Shown: piece after piece, positions 17,717-26,144 of the stretch
Position numbering within the stretch: position 1 is the stretch's first letter
How the letters are laid out: every line of letters begins with the position of its first letter
Assembly: GCF_043643765.1 (NCBI RefSeq)
Contig: NZ_JBHZSP010000004.1
Location: 230,238-294,237, forward strand
Length of the DNA stretch: 64,000 nucleotides
Source: Marinomonas posidonica_A
GTDB taxonomy: Bacteria > Pseudomonadota > Gammaproteobacteria > Pseudomonadales > Marinomonadaceae
Direction of reading: 5' to 3'
The notes under the pieces: model-generated
Database searches by the model: none
Told to the model about the DNA's origin: nothing
Seen by the model: only the letters and a program-made list of their open reading frames with translations
Position numbers and translations under genes: made by a program

Positions 17717-18598
17717 ATGTTGAATTTAGAACAAATAAATATGTTGGTGTTGTCTGCTGAGCTTGGCTCCTTTTCCGCGTGTGCGAGGAAGTTGGGCAAG
17801 GTGCAGTCTGCGGTCAGTCATGGCATCAATAACTTAGAATTGGATTTGGGCGTCACCTTGTTTGATCGTTCGTCGCGAAGCCCACAATTAACACTAGAGG
17901 GCGAGCGCCTAGTGCGCAGTGCGAAAGCGTTGCTGACGCAATCGTTGGAATTTGAAAAAATTGCCGAATCCATCCTTCGTAAAGAAGAAAGTGCGCTCAG
18001 TTTGGTGTTGGATGATGCTTTATTGGAAGCGCCGGTGGCTAAGGTGCTAGCCGATTTTGCTCAGCAATTTCCTCACTTACAATTGGATGTCTTGTCCATG
18101 GCATCCGTAGATGTGACCGCCGCAGTGGCTGAAGGGCGGTGTGATTTAGGTGTGATGTTTTCCGAAGTGGACATCAATAAGCAAGTGGACTTTTGCTACG
18201 TCGGCGGTGTGGATTTTATTGCGGTCTGTCACCCGTCCTTTGCTTTGGCAACGAAGAAAGTGGTGACAGAGTCTGATCTTGCGCCGTATCGTCAAATTTC
18301 TGTCCGCGGTCGTACCAAGCAAGAATCGCAAATCCTCATCAGTATGACACCGTCGGTATGGTGGTGTTCCAGCTATTATTCCGTGCTGGAATTGGTAGAA
18401 CGTCAGATTGGCTGGGCTTACGTGCCAGTGACTTTAGCGCAACCGAAAATAGCACATGGACGTTTGGTGAAAATGGATGCGGCGTTTGATCATAAGCCTT
18501 GGTCAGTACCTGTGGATTTGGTGTTTAAAAAAGGTGGTGCGCGCGGACCGGCTTTGCAATGGTTATTTGATGCGCTTAAAAATGCTTTTTCGATCTAG
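17717..18598 (+). CDS. LysR-family transcriptional regulator
   Basis: DNA-binding regulator, 293 aa. The N-terminal winged HTH (residues 1-60) contains GSFSACARKLGKVQSAVSHGINNLE and LFDRSSRSPQLTLEG. The remainder is a periplasmic-binding-like effector domain of the LysR type. The ribosome site is weak. Its divergent position suggests control of gdx and perhaps the CynX-like gene (inference). The effector is unknown. Confidence 0.85.
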   Translation: MLNLEQINMLVLSAELGSFSACARKLGKVQSAVSHGINNLELDLGVTLFDRSSRSPQLTLEGERLVRSAKALLTQSLEFEKIAESILRKEESALSLVLDDALLEAPVAKVLADFAQQFPHLQLDVLSMASVDVTAAVAEGRCDLGVMFSEVDINKQVDFCYVGGVDFIAVCHPSFALATKKVVTESDLAPYRQISVRGRTKQESQILISMTPSVWWCSSYYSVLELVERQIGWAYVPVTLAQPKIAHGRLVKMDAAFDHKPWSVPVDLVFKKGGARGPALQWLFDALKNAFSI

Positions 18599-18678
18599 GG
18601 GCGGAATGTATTTGGACTGTGTGCGAAATACCATTAGAATACAACAAACAAACTTTTAGTAAGTGTGAGTAGGTAAGT

Positions 18679-19080
18679 ATGAGTGGCGTTAAAGGACAAA
18701 CAGAGGGTGGCAAAGTCATTGAGTTTACCCGTGGCAATGTTTTATCTGACCAGTGCCCATCGCGTGAAATTTTAAAGCACGTTACCAGTCGCTGGGCCGT
18801 GCTGATCTTCATGGTATTAAAAGATGGTGAGCGTCACCGTTTTAGCGATTTACGTCGGACCATTGAAGGGGTGAGTGAGAAGATGCTGGCACAGACACTG
18901 CAAACCCTTGAGCAGGATAACTTTGTGCAACGTACATCTTATCCTGTGGTGCCGCCGAAAGTGGAGTACAACCTAACGCCAACAGGGCTTAAAGTAGCCG
19001 ATCATGTTATTGATCTGGTGAGTTGGTTAGAAGACAATATTTTCGACATATTACCTGCTGACAACATTAATCCATCATAG
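18679..19080 (+). CDS. HxlR-family transcriptional regulator
   Basis: Small winged-HTH regulator (133 aa). The HxlR pattern is clear: CPSREIL with the conserved Cys at residue 26, TSRWAVLIFMVLKDG, RFSDLRRTIEGVSEKMLAQTLQTLE and the wing VPPKVEYNLTPTG. HxlR proteins with this Cys often sense thiol-reactive or aldehyde stress, which is a possibility here. A GTAAGT-type weak ribosome site precedes the ATG. No obvious target gene is adjacent; the next plus-strand gene is 1.6 kb away. Confidence 0.87.
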   Translation: MSGVKGQTEGGKVIEFTRGNVLSDQCPSREILKHVTSRWAVLIFMVLKDGERHRFSDLRRTIEGVSEKMLAQTLQTLEQDNFVQRTSYPVVPPKVEYNLTPTGLKVADHVIDLVSWLEDNIFDILPADNINPS

Positions 19081-19176
19081 ACGTTGAATTGACGTCTGTG
19101 ATGCGGCTTTCCTAACCTTCGTTTACTGTGTTGGATCATGCCTATCAGGCCGTGTCGAAAAATCAGTGAGAGTGGA

Positions 19177-19479
19177 TTATTGCTTGGTGACAGCATCGCA
19201 CCAAAACTCGGCGTAGGTGTCACAAAACAGTTCGACTTTTATGGTACTGAAATCGCGCTCGGCATGGCTTTCTTCACTGACCACAACTTGCTGAAAATCC
19301 ATCAGTTCCATGATATTTTGCGGATCATCAATGCATTCGAATACCAAGGTGATGCTTTGCTCAGCTTGAGCAAACGTCACCTGCAATCCACTTTGTACTT
19401 GGTCTAAATTGCGTGTAACCATCAGCTGAGTCACTTTCCAACTCGCATCAAATTCATAGAGGGTGTTGTATTCCGACAC
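19177..19479 (-). CDS. Small conserved-looking cytosolic protein of unknown function
   Basis: 100 aa, not recognised. The start is GTG 19479, supported by AAGGA six bases upstream. The protein is acidic, has no membrane segment or signal peptide, and carries two Cys in a C-terminal stretch (LFCDTYAEFWCD). The composition and ribosome site favour a real gene over the antisense open frame on the plus strand. It is a single gene, convergent with the HxlR gene. Confidence 0.6.
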   Translation of the reverse strand: MSEYNTLYEFDASWKVTQLMVTRNLDQVQSGLQVTFAQAEQSITLVFECIDDPQNIMELMDFQQVVVSEESHAERDFSTIKVELFCDTYAEFWCDAVTKQ

Positions 19480-19586
19480 AGTTTTTCCTTTTCATCGACA
19501 ACCAAAGCCATTATGTGTGATCCATAGTAATGGATACATCCGTCAGAGGAAATGAGTCACTTCATTGAAACGACAAAAATGGCTCA

Positions 19587-20162
19587 TTAAGTGCTCGGTA
19601 AGAAGCGTCCTATGACTTCTAATGGTCGCTTTTTATCGGAAACCGCGACCAGAATTATCTCACCAGAGCGAGGAAAAATACCCGTCAGTGCTGTGATATT
19701 GACCTGATGTGTGACGAATAAGGCTTTGTCCTGTGGCAACAGCTGGATCAACTCTTGGTGTAGCGCTTGAGTTTGCGACTCTGCGGTACTGCGATCACGG
19801 AAAAACGAATTCAGCATAGGCTCGGGTTGCACATTACCCATTGCCATTAATTGTGCGGTTTCTAGGCATCGACACCACTGACTGCTGAACACATAATCAA
19901 ATCGGACCCCCTTGTCTCGCAGTACTTGACCAATGCGTCTGGCTTGCTCTCGTCCCGCCTCATTCAAAAGGCGCTGAGTGGAACAGTCCTCGACACGAAA
20001 ATGACTAGGATCACCTGTACCTGGCGCGAGGGCATGACGCATCAACACATGCACACCTGGCTTTAACAGCATCTTTCCAATGCTTTGCTCTGCTTGTAAG
20101 ACAGAACAAAAACACGCCAACATCACCAGCACCAAATGGCGAAACCGAATTGAGCTTTGCAT
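19587..20162 (-). CDS. Exported histidine phosphatase superfamily protein
   Basis: Branch-1/2-like histidine phosphatase (191 aa) predicted to be periplasmic. A Sec signal peptide spans residues 1-24 (LVLVMLACFCSVLQA). The catalytic pocket is assembled from R42-H43 (LMRHALAPG), R98 (WCRCLETAQ) and H152 (VTHQVNITALTG). The short length and single-domain form resemble periplasmic phosphoglycerate-mutase-like phosphatases of unknown substrate. No operon partner. Confidence 0.85.
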   Translation of the reverse strand: MQSSIRFRHLVLVMLACFCSVLQAEQSIGKMLLKPGVHVLMRHALAPGTGDPSHFRVEDCSTQRLLNEAGREQARRIGQVLRDKGVRFDYVFSSQWCRCLETAQLMAMGNVQPEPMLNSFFRDRSTAESQTQALHQELIQLLPQDKALFVTHQVNITALTGIFPRSGEIILVAVSDKKRPLEVIGRFLPST

Positions 20163-20688
20163 CCTGACTTTCTCCTAGTAACCGACAGTATTGGTTAAGT
20201 GTATACGAAGGAAAATGACATGTTGGGTTAGAAAGAGATGACTGAAAATACAGACCCGTTTTCGTGATGGTAATGGCTGTCTTGAAAGGCTTTATCGAGC
20301 AGGATTTCCCCATCAACTAGTTTGTCCATTTTCATGAAAATAAGCTCAATATGGATACTATGGTATCTAAATGGTGATAAGGCTGAGTGTCGAATATCAG
20401 GTATCAAGGTCTACAGATTGTTACCTTTTAAGTCACTTTGTGTAGGCTTCAAACCGCTGCATTTCCCCGTTCAGTAAAATACACTGATGAGTGCTCCACT
20501 TGCATTTCACACTTTTACGCGCAGAAAAGTGCGAGTTTTTACATTTTTATGCGCATAAAAGTGTAAGTTGGTTCTGATTGAGTATAAATCAGCCCCTTAA
20601 TAGCCATCTTTCTTCTCTGAAACTGCCCTTGTTGGCCAAGTTTTAGTCATGAGGATATAGGCTACTGCTGTACGATTCAGAGAAAGCT
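20163..20688. other. Gene-free stretch with twin operator-like motifs
   Basis: 526 AT-rich bases at the left edge of the accessory patch. No supportable gene on either strand. It contains two related palindromic units at 20509-20570 ahead of the orphan gene. Confidence 0.6.
20509..20570 (+). repeat. Twin palindromic direct repeats, operator-like
   Basis: Two about 29-base units start 32 bases apart (20509 and 20541) and match at about 25 of 29 positions. The second contains a perfect 16-bp palindrome TTTTATGCGCATAAAA (20545-20560); the first is an imperfect version. A spacing of three helical turns would put two protein dimers on one face of the DNA. They lie about 120 bases before the orphan gene. 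Confidence 0.75.
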
Positions 20689-21054
20689 TTGGATAACCTC
20701 TTACTCTTGAATGACAAGCAGCTATCTGTAGTAGTGTCTGTTTACCAATTCAGAGTAGAGCCTGAAATGACAGAGTATTATTGGGCTATTTTGAAGAGAG
20801 AACGCTATGAGCTTGAGGCTGTATCTGGATGCGAAAATGAACGGAGAGAATATGCTAAGCATTTTCTTGATAAGGCTGATGCTTTTTACCAAATACTTTA
20901 TGGGCTTGTAAAATTGAAGCGTAAAGACCTATCTGATTGGTTGCTCAATAAATATGATATGCAGGGAGTTTTTGCCAGTTATGAAGACTGGATTCAAGAT
21001 ATGAACAGCAACTATTCGGAGCATGGTTGGCTGTTTGAACGCTTTGAGCGTTAG
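20689..21054 (+). CDS. Orphan protein of unknown function
   Basis: 121 aa, not recognised. It is soluble, rich in charged and aromatic residues, mostly helical-looking (RERYELEAVSGCENERREY), with no signal peptide or membrane segment. The start is uncertain: TTG 20689 follows a weak AGAGAAAG site; the first in-frame ATG is 20767. Twin palindromes lie upstream and a perfect 14-bp hairpin follows the stop, so it appears to be an independent transcription unit. Confidence 0.55.
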   Translation: MDNLLLLNDKQLSVVVSVYQFRVEPEMTEYYWAILKRERYELEAVSGCENERREYAKHFLDKADAFYQILYGLVKLKRKDLSDWLLNKYDMQGVFASYEDWIQDMNSNYSEHGWLFERFER

Positions 21055-21687
21055 ATATTAAAGTGCTTGTTCTTCACATCAGAGTAAGTGGATAGCATTC
21101 CTATCCACTTACTCATTGAACCTATTCTATATTCTGGATCTGAATATTGATTGTTTAATATAAATTAAACAAAAACATTAACTTAATAATATTTTGATTG
21201 TGCGTTTTTGATTTTTGTCACCAGTTGGCTGGTGGCAATGGGAAAAGTGTCTAAAAGTTGATTTCGTTGGCACTAACGATTTCTTGTAATAGTAACATAC
21301 TTGCTTGCTCATCATCGAGGCTAGCATTGAGCTGACTCATTTCTGCCCCATTCCGCCTTAGTGCGATTACTCAGCAACGAGTTACGTTGCGGAGTTTGCA
21401 ATATGTGAAGTTATGGCAGACACCAGAACGGCGCTGCACGGGAACTCCCAATTTCTTTCGTTGCGCAACAAAACACATCTTCCTTAAATTTGCATAACTA
21501 TATAGCTACGGTATTCATCGATAAGCAAGATTTTGGAAATCGGTTTACCTACTAGTAACTGTCGTTTTTGTTCAATCTTTTAAATCACCCATCACCTACT
21601 ATTTTCGGCATAGAAAGCGGCACTTCATCTCTGATGTAGTTCCTTCATTCGTAATAACACTACATCCGTAGTTAGGAAAAAATAGCC
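21055..21687. other. Long gene-poor gap with hairpins and a possible gene remnant
   Basis: 633 bases with no supportable gene. Contains the orphan gene's hairpin (21082-21114), a second 10-bp hairpin with a TTGG loop (21215-21238), and a minus-strand reading frame of 39 codons (21251-21370) that reads like the end of a protein but has no start region. Confidence 0.55.
21082..21114 (+). terminator. Hairpin downstream of the orphan gene
   Basis: A perfect 14-bp stem (21082-21095 with 21101-21114) with a 5-base loop, 28 bases after the stop. No strong U-tract follows, so it may terminate weakly or protect the 3' end. Confidence 0.55.
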
Positions 21688-22509
21688 ATGTTAGAAATCA
21701 AACCAATCGAAACACTAGAAGTAATTAATGAACTAAAAAAACAGTATTTCGAACAATCGACAGCGCCACTTGATGGTATGTGGCACTTTGGTTTTGTTCC
21801 TATGTCCTCTCATTACGGATTTTATGAGGACGATACTTTAGTTGGATTCTGCTGCATTAACGGTGATGGCTATATGTTGCAGTTCTATTTGTCACGGGCA
21901 GCCCACATTCAGGCGAGAGAGCTGTTTACCTTGATTGCAGAGCAAAACAGCTCAGTAGTCGGTTCCATTAAAGGTGCATTTGTGAGTACAGCCGAACCTC
22001 ACTATCTATCGCTTTGCTTAGATAACTCCTCTTCATTTAAAGTAAATGCGTTAATGTATCAGCAAGTTGCTCCATTTATTTCTGAAAGCGCAACAGGTTT
22101 AGATTTAACGCTCGCAAGTCAGGAGCAACTGGATGAGTTCGTTGAATTTGCGGTTAGTAATATTGGTGCTCCAGCACAATGGTTGTCTGAGTACTTCGGT
22201 AATCTAATTAAACGAGAAGAGCTTTGGGGGTATTGGAAGGACGGTAGGTTATTAGCCACGGGTGAGTGTCGCCTATTTGATGAGCATCAGACTAAATATG
22301 CAGACTTAGGGATGATTGTAGCCGAGTCAGAACGAGGTCAGGGGATTGCCACTTGTGTACTAAACCATTTAGTAAGCTTAGCCAATGAACGTGGTTTAAT
22401 TCCTGTCTGTTCAACTGAAAGTGGTAACTTGGGTGCTCAAAAAGCGATTCACCGAGCAGGACTAGAGCCTTTAAACCGCATTATCCAGATGGAATTTGAC
22501 CACCAATAG
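21688..22509 (+). CDS. GNAT family N-acetyltransferase
   Basis: Predicted acetyl-CoA-dependent acetyltransferase, 273 aa. The C-terminal half carries the GNAT motif A (LGMIVAESERGQGIATCVL, with RGQGIA as the CoA pyrophosphate loop) and motif B (STESGNLGAQKAIHRAGL). The N-terminal half (residues 1-130) may be a degenerate second GNAT fold. An AGGA site lies about 10 bases ahead of the ATG. It is the first of four closely spaced rightward genes in the accessory patch. The acceptor is unknown. Confidence 0.85.
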   Translation: MLEIKPIETLEVINELKKQYFEQSTAPLDGMWHFGFVPMSSHYGFYEDDTLVGFCCINGDGYMLQFYLSRAAHIQARELFTLIAEQNSSVVGSIKGAFVSTAEPHYLSLCLDNSSSFKVNALMYQQVAPFISESATGLDLTLASQEQLDEFVEFAVSNIGAPAQWLSEYFGNLIKREELWGYWKDGRLLATGECRLFDEHQTKYADLGMIVAESERGQGIATCVLNHLVSLANERGLIPVCSTESGNLGAQKAIHRAGLEPLNRIIQMEFDHQ

Positions 22510-22520
22510 ACAGTTAATGG

Positions 22521-22553
22521 ATAAGCCCTTGCCCCAATCTGGTCAGGGCTTAT
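22521..22553 (+). terminator. Terminator-like hairpin after the GNAT gene
   Basis: A 9-bp stem (22521-22529 with 22545-22553) with a larger loop, starting 12 bases after the stop and followed by TTTGTG. Confidence 0.55.
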
Positions 22554-22614
22554 TTGTGAAAATGCTAACCTGGCATATAGTGATAGTAGATGCCGCGAAC
22601 TGATTGAGAGTATT

Positions 22615-23454
22615 ATGATCCACTGGCTAAGGCCTTCAAAGATACCCGAAGTTGCAAAATACATAGAGTGTTATTGGCTAATTGAAAAGCGTCCCGATGC
22701 CAAGAGCTTCGATTACCCGAAATTAAACCCTGATCCATCCGCTCACCTGATCATTTCTCCCGCCAAACAGACCTACCACTACGATATGAACCCTGGCGCG
22801 GCTAATGGTAAAGGGAGCCACTGGTTGTTTCCCCATCATCAGACACTTCAACTCGATCACTCAAAACCTTTTGTCCACCTTGGAGTCAAGTTTCATATTG
22901 GAGCTTTCTATTCACTGAAACTATTCTCAGGTCAACCGCCACTACTTGATTGCGTTGAAGAAGTTCAGCTAAGTACACTGTTTACCGATCTATTTGAGGG
23001 AGAGTTGCAACTGATTGAACTGGCACGAAGTAATCCAGATCTGTGTTGTAAAAAATTGGATAGTCTGTTTTTTCCGTTGGCTTTGAACAGCCATGAGGAT
23101 CAACATAGCCAGATTACACGCAAAGCCCTTCAGGCGCTGGACTCAGGATCAATTTCTGAATTGGGTAACCAGCTATACTGCTCACAACGTACATTAGAAA
23201 GAAGCTTCAACAGGGTGACAGGTTTAACGCTAAAACAGTGTCAGTCTATGAATAAGCTTGAGGCTATGCTGGAGTACCTTCACCAACGCGATTCAGATGA
23301 TATCGATTGGGTCGAGATTGCATTTCGATTTGGTTTCAGCGATCAACCTCACCTCATCCGCTACTTAAAGAAACAAATTGGCTTAACACCTAAAACATAC
23401 GAAAAAGAGCGTGGTTTAACTATTGATGTTTATGGCGGTGTTAGCTCTACGTAA
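22615..23454 (+). CDS. AraC-family transcriptional regulator
   Basis: DNA-binding regulator, 279 aa. An N-terminal domain of the DUF6597 kind (SAHLIISPAKQTYHY, LGVKFHIGAFY) is followed by a C-terminal AraC HTH pair (about 180-270): LYCSQRTLERSFNRVTGLTLKQC and IAFRFGFSDQPHLIRYLKKQIGLTPKTY. The ligand and targets are unknown. It lies 105 bases after the GNAT gene and 73 bases before the RsgA paralogue, all rightward. Confidence 0.85.
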   Translation: MIHWLRPSKIPEVAKYIECYWLIEKRPDAKSFDYPKLNPDPSAHLIISPAKQTYHYDMNPGAANGKGSHWLFPHHQTLQLDHSKPFVHLGVKFHIGAFYSLKLFSGQPPLLDCVEEVQLSTLFTDLFEGELQLIELARSNPDLCCKKLDSLFFPLALNSHEDQHSQITRKALQALDSGSISELGNQLYCSQRTLERSFNRVTGLTLKQCQSMNKLEAMLEYLHQRDSDDIDWVEIAFRFGFSDQPHLIRYLKKQIGLTPKTYEKERGLTIDVYGGVSST

Positions 23455-23527
23455 TCTGTCGGAAATGTTCAATCAAGTCGGTTGTCGTTCAACTATTATG
23501 TCCTGAACGTTTTGATGAGACAGCAAT

Positions 23528-24574
23528 ATGAACAACTTAGCTCCTACACTTCAACAGCTTGGGTGGAAGTCTTTTTTTCAGCAGCAAGTAAACCTGGAAG
23601 AGTTAAGCAACCTAACCATTGGTAGGGTTGTTGAACAGCACAGAGACCGCATTGTAGTAGTGTCCCCGAAGGGGCAATCAAGTCTAAGCCCTATGCCTTT
23701 TGAAAAAAGAGTCTGCGTAGGCGATTGGGTACTATTTGATGACGCATTGAGAATATGCCGAAGCCTGGAACGACAGTCGATATTCAAACGAAAAGCTCCA
23801 GGCTCAAAAGTGTCAGCACAGCTCATAGCTGCCAATATTGATACCGTCATGATTGTCTGCTCTCTCAATCATGATTTTAGCCTTAACAGAATAGAGCGGT
23901 ATTTAGCCATCGCACGAGAAGCTATGGTTGAGCCTGTTGTCATCCTTACTAAAGCTGATTTATGTGAAGACACTGATATCAAACGACTACAGGTTCAAGA
24001 ACTCGATCCAATGCTTGTCGTTTACGCCATAAATGCGTTGGATAACCACGATATCAAGCAGCTTGAAAGCTACTGCTATGACGGTAGTACTCTGGCGTTC
24101 TTAGGTTCGTCTGGAGTAGGAAAATCGACTCTGGTTAACGCCTTAATCGGTTATGAGTCTCAGCAGACAGGAGAAATTAGGGAAGAAGATAGTAAAGGAA
24201 GGCATACCACTACTCACAGATCATTAAAAGTTCTTCCTCAAGGGGGGATTCTTATGGACACTCCTGGAATGCGCGAACTACAACTCAGTAGTTGCGAACA
24301 GGGGGTGAACGAGACTTTCAGCGAGATAACTGAATTTGCAGATAAATGCCGTTTCTCTGATTGTACGCATACGTCTGAACCTGGCTGTGCGATCCAACAA
24401 GCAATCAAAGGTGGACTCCTGTCAGAACGACGCCTACTTAATTACCAGAAACTGATGCGAGAGCAAGCTCTGAACGGATCATCGTTGGCAGAAAAAAGAG
24501 CTAAAGATAAAGCGTTAGGGAAGTTAATAAATAGTACCCAGAACGCATCTCGACGATACAAAAAAGGCCATTAA
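23528..24574 (+). CDS. rsgA: Ribosome small-subunit-dependent GTPase A (RsgA/YjeQ) homologue
   Basis: Circularly permuted GTPase (348 aa) of the family that checks late 30S assembly. An OB-fold N-terminus is followed by G4 TKAD (141-144), G1 GSSGVGKST (193-201), G2 GRHTTTH (224-230) and G3 DTPG (244-247), then the zinc knuckle with C274, C279, H281 and C287. All key residues are intact. Its setting among acetyltransferases and an AraC regulator differs from the usual orn/psd neighbourhood of chromosomal rsgA, so it is probably a second, acquired copy (inference). Confidence 0.9.
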   Translation: MNNLAPTLQQLGWKSFFQQQVNLEELSNLTIGRVVEQHRDRIVVVSPKGQSSLSPMPFEKRVCVGDWVLFDDALRICRSLERQSIFKRKAPGSKVSAQLIAANIDTVMIVCSLNHDFSLNRIERYLAIAREAMVEPVVILTKADLCEDTDIKRLQVQELDPMLVVYAINALDNHDIKQLESYCYDGSTLAFLGSSGVGKSTLVNALIGYESQQTGEIREEDSKGRHTTTHRSLKVLPQGGILMDTPGMRELQLSSCEQGVNETFSEITEFADKCRFSDCTHTSEPGCAIQQAIKGGLLSERRLLNYQKLMREQALNGSSLAEKRAKDKALGKLINSTQNASRRYKKGH

Positions 24575-24700
24575 CAGTAATTCGCTTCATTACAGAGTAT
24601 TGAAGCGTCAAACAATGAGGTTGGGTTCATTTAACTGCGTGTATATATATCACTTAGGAAACAATCTCGCCTCCCTAAGACGTTAATTATTGAGGAAAAT

Positions 24701-25138
24701 ATGATTCGATCATTACGCTCAGAAGATCTAGATAATGCTGTATCTATTTGGTTTTCGGCATCAATTAAAGCGCACAACTTCATTTCGGAAGAGTACTGGT
24801 CTTCCCAGAAGAAGAACATGCGTGATATGTATCTACCCAATTGTGAATCATGGGTTTATGAATCGGCTGGCAATGTTCTTGGCTTTGTTTCTTATTACGA
24901 AGGGAGCATACCTGCTATTTTCGTGGATCCTGAGTCACAATCTTGTGGTATTGGGACACAGTTACTAAATCATTTAAAGGATAAGTACAGTGAACTAACG
25001 TTGACCGTCTACTCAGAGAATGAAAAAACACATCAGTTTTATCTTCATCATGGTTTCATTGATGTCGGTAAATGCATCTGTGAACATACAGGAAAAGAGC
25101 AGTTTGAGATGTGTTGGGCAAAAAATAGTAATGCATAA
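24701..25138 (+). CDS. GNAT family N-acetyltransferase, YjaB-like
   Basis: Acetyltransferase of 145 aa. Motifs SIWFSASIKAHNFISEEYW, AIFVDPESQSCGIGTQLL (CoA loop in the form SCGIGT) and VYSENEKTHQFYLHHGF follow E. coli YjaB closely. A GAGGA ribosome site lies 5 bases ahead of the ATG. Last rightward gene of the patch. The substrate is unknown. Confidence 0.88.
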   Translation: MIRSLRSEDLDNAVSIWFSASIKAHNFISEEYWSSQKKNMRDMYLPNCESWVYESAGNVLGFVSYYEGSIPAIFVDPESQSCGIGTQLLNHLKDKYSELTLTVYSENEKTHQFYLHHGFIDVGKCICEHTGKEQFEMCWAKNSNA

Positions 25139-25688
25139 TTAATGCAACAAAATGCAAGCAAGTGGGTAGTGCGACCACTTGCTGAATGAAAGAATTTGTC
25201 CATTTCCTTGCATCTCAGGCACTGCATTCAGCGGTGCCTGATTGCGTTTTGGGATACCAAAAGTTATTCATCGGTAGCTAAATTAGTAAAGTCACTGACA
25301 TGCCTTTGTCCAGCTTCGTGCTGGCGACAGGTGTAACTAAGAAATGCCCCAACCACATGGACTCCCTCTTTTGTCAACATGTAGTTACAGCTGACAACAT
25401 TGGATCTGACAGCAGCTCTACATTCGGTGTTTCGTCGGATTCTATCCGTCACCCTGATGTGATCAGTCCGTTGAAATTCTATTTCTCCATTTTTTCAAAC
25501 TTCTTCTCTAGCTTCCTAATTTCCCTTTCGGCGAAATCGTGCTTATCCAACCATTGCTCTGCATAAGCCGTCTGGGCTTTGCTTTAATAAAATGGATCAG
25601 AGTAAATTTAAACCATGGACGAGTACTAAAAAATAAAGGACCAAGGCTCTTCAACTAGACCAGAGCAAGTTGATGTCAGAAAAAAAAG
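25139..25688. other. Gene-poor gap with hairpins and possible gene remnants
   Basis: 550 bases. Hairpins lie at 25157-25183 (9-bp stem) and 25215-25241 (8-bp stem), possible ends of the GNAT transcript. On the minus strand, 25479-25583 reads as a 34-codon C-terminus-like stretch (QTAYAEQWLDKHDFAEREIR) preceded by a stop, and 25264-25452 as a 62-codon frame without a spaced ribosome site. They look like decayed gene pieces. Confidence 0.5.
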
Positions 25689-26096
25689 CTATGAAATATC
25701 TTTAACTTCGCTGATAAAGTGTTGAAATTCGCAAAGCCTGTTTTCAATTAACTGCGCTAAAACGTTTGCATCTAAGTGCTGTGGATCACGTACCGCGATC
25801 GTTTTGATGCTGTTTAGCTGTTGTAAATTACATTTAGTCGTTTTAGAAATAAGTCCTGCTTCACTCATTAATTCAAAGCTTTCATCTGCACTATATGGAA
25901 GACTCATTTGGTAATGCTTGTTAGTAGCATTGGCGATATCAATACAGGCTTGGCAAGCTCGCTGTAGATTGAAAATGACGGACTCTTGGCTGGTTAAGTC
26001 ATTTTTGAAGTGAAAAGAAGTGCGATAGACCTCTTCGATGCGTTTTACGGCACGCTCAATAGAAGCGCATTTATGAATAATCGTGTCAGGTATCAT
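25689..26096 (-). CDS. hepT: HepT-family (HEPN/DUF86) protein with degenerate RNase motif, orphan
   Basis: 135 aa, resembling the HepT toxin of HepT-MntA modules over its full length (NLQRACQACIDIAN, SFELMSEAGLI). In active HepT the RX4HXY motif reads RNIAVHDY; here it reads KTIAVRDP (residues 98-105), so Arg, His and Tyr are all replaced. RNase or AMPylation-target function is therefore not expected. No MntA nucleotidyltransferase gene is adjacent. The start at ATG 26096 is supported by GAGGGG 5 bases upstream and by alignment to HepT; a start 36 bases further upstream is less likely. It follows yicC by 48 bases on the same strand. Confidence 0.8.
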   Translation of the reverse strand: MIPDTIIHKCASIERAVKRIEEVYRTSFHFKNDLTSQESVIFNLQRACQACIDIANATNKHYQMSLPYSADESFELMSEAGLISKTTKCNLQQLNSIKTIAVRDPQHLDANVLAQLIENRLCEFQHFISEVKDIS

Positions 26097-26144
26097 AAAT
26101 GCCCCTCTTGAGCTTAGAAGATGGGTTGGCAAGCAGTAAATGTC

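Noticed and set aside
25264..25452. 62-codon minus-strand frame
   Set aside because: The only start is GTG with AGG touching it and no spaced ribosome site; no recognised family. Mentioned only as a possible remnant.
20300..25690. Integron cassette array (same-strand small genes with spacers)
   Set aside because: No attC core sites (GTTRRRY with matching partner) found in the spacers and no integrase gene.
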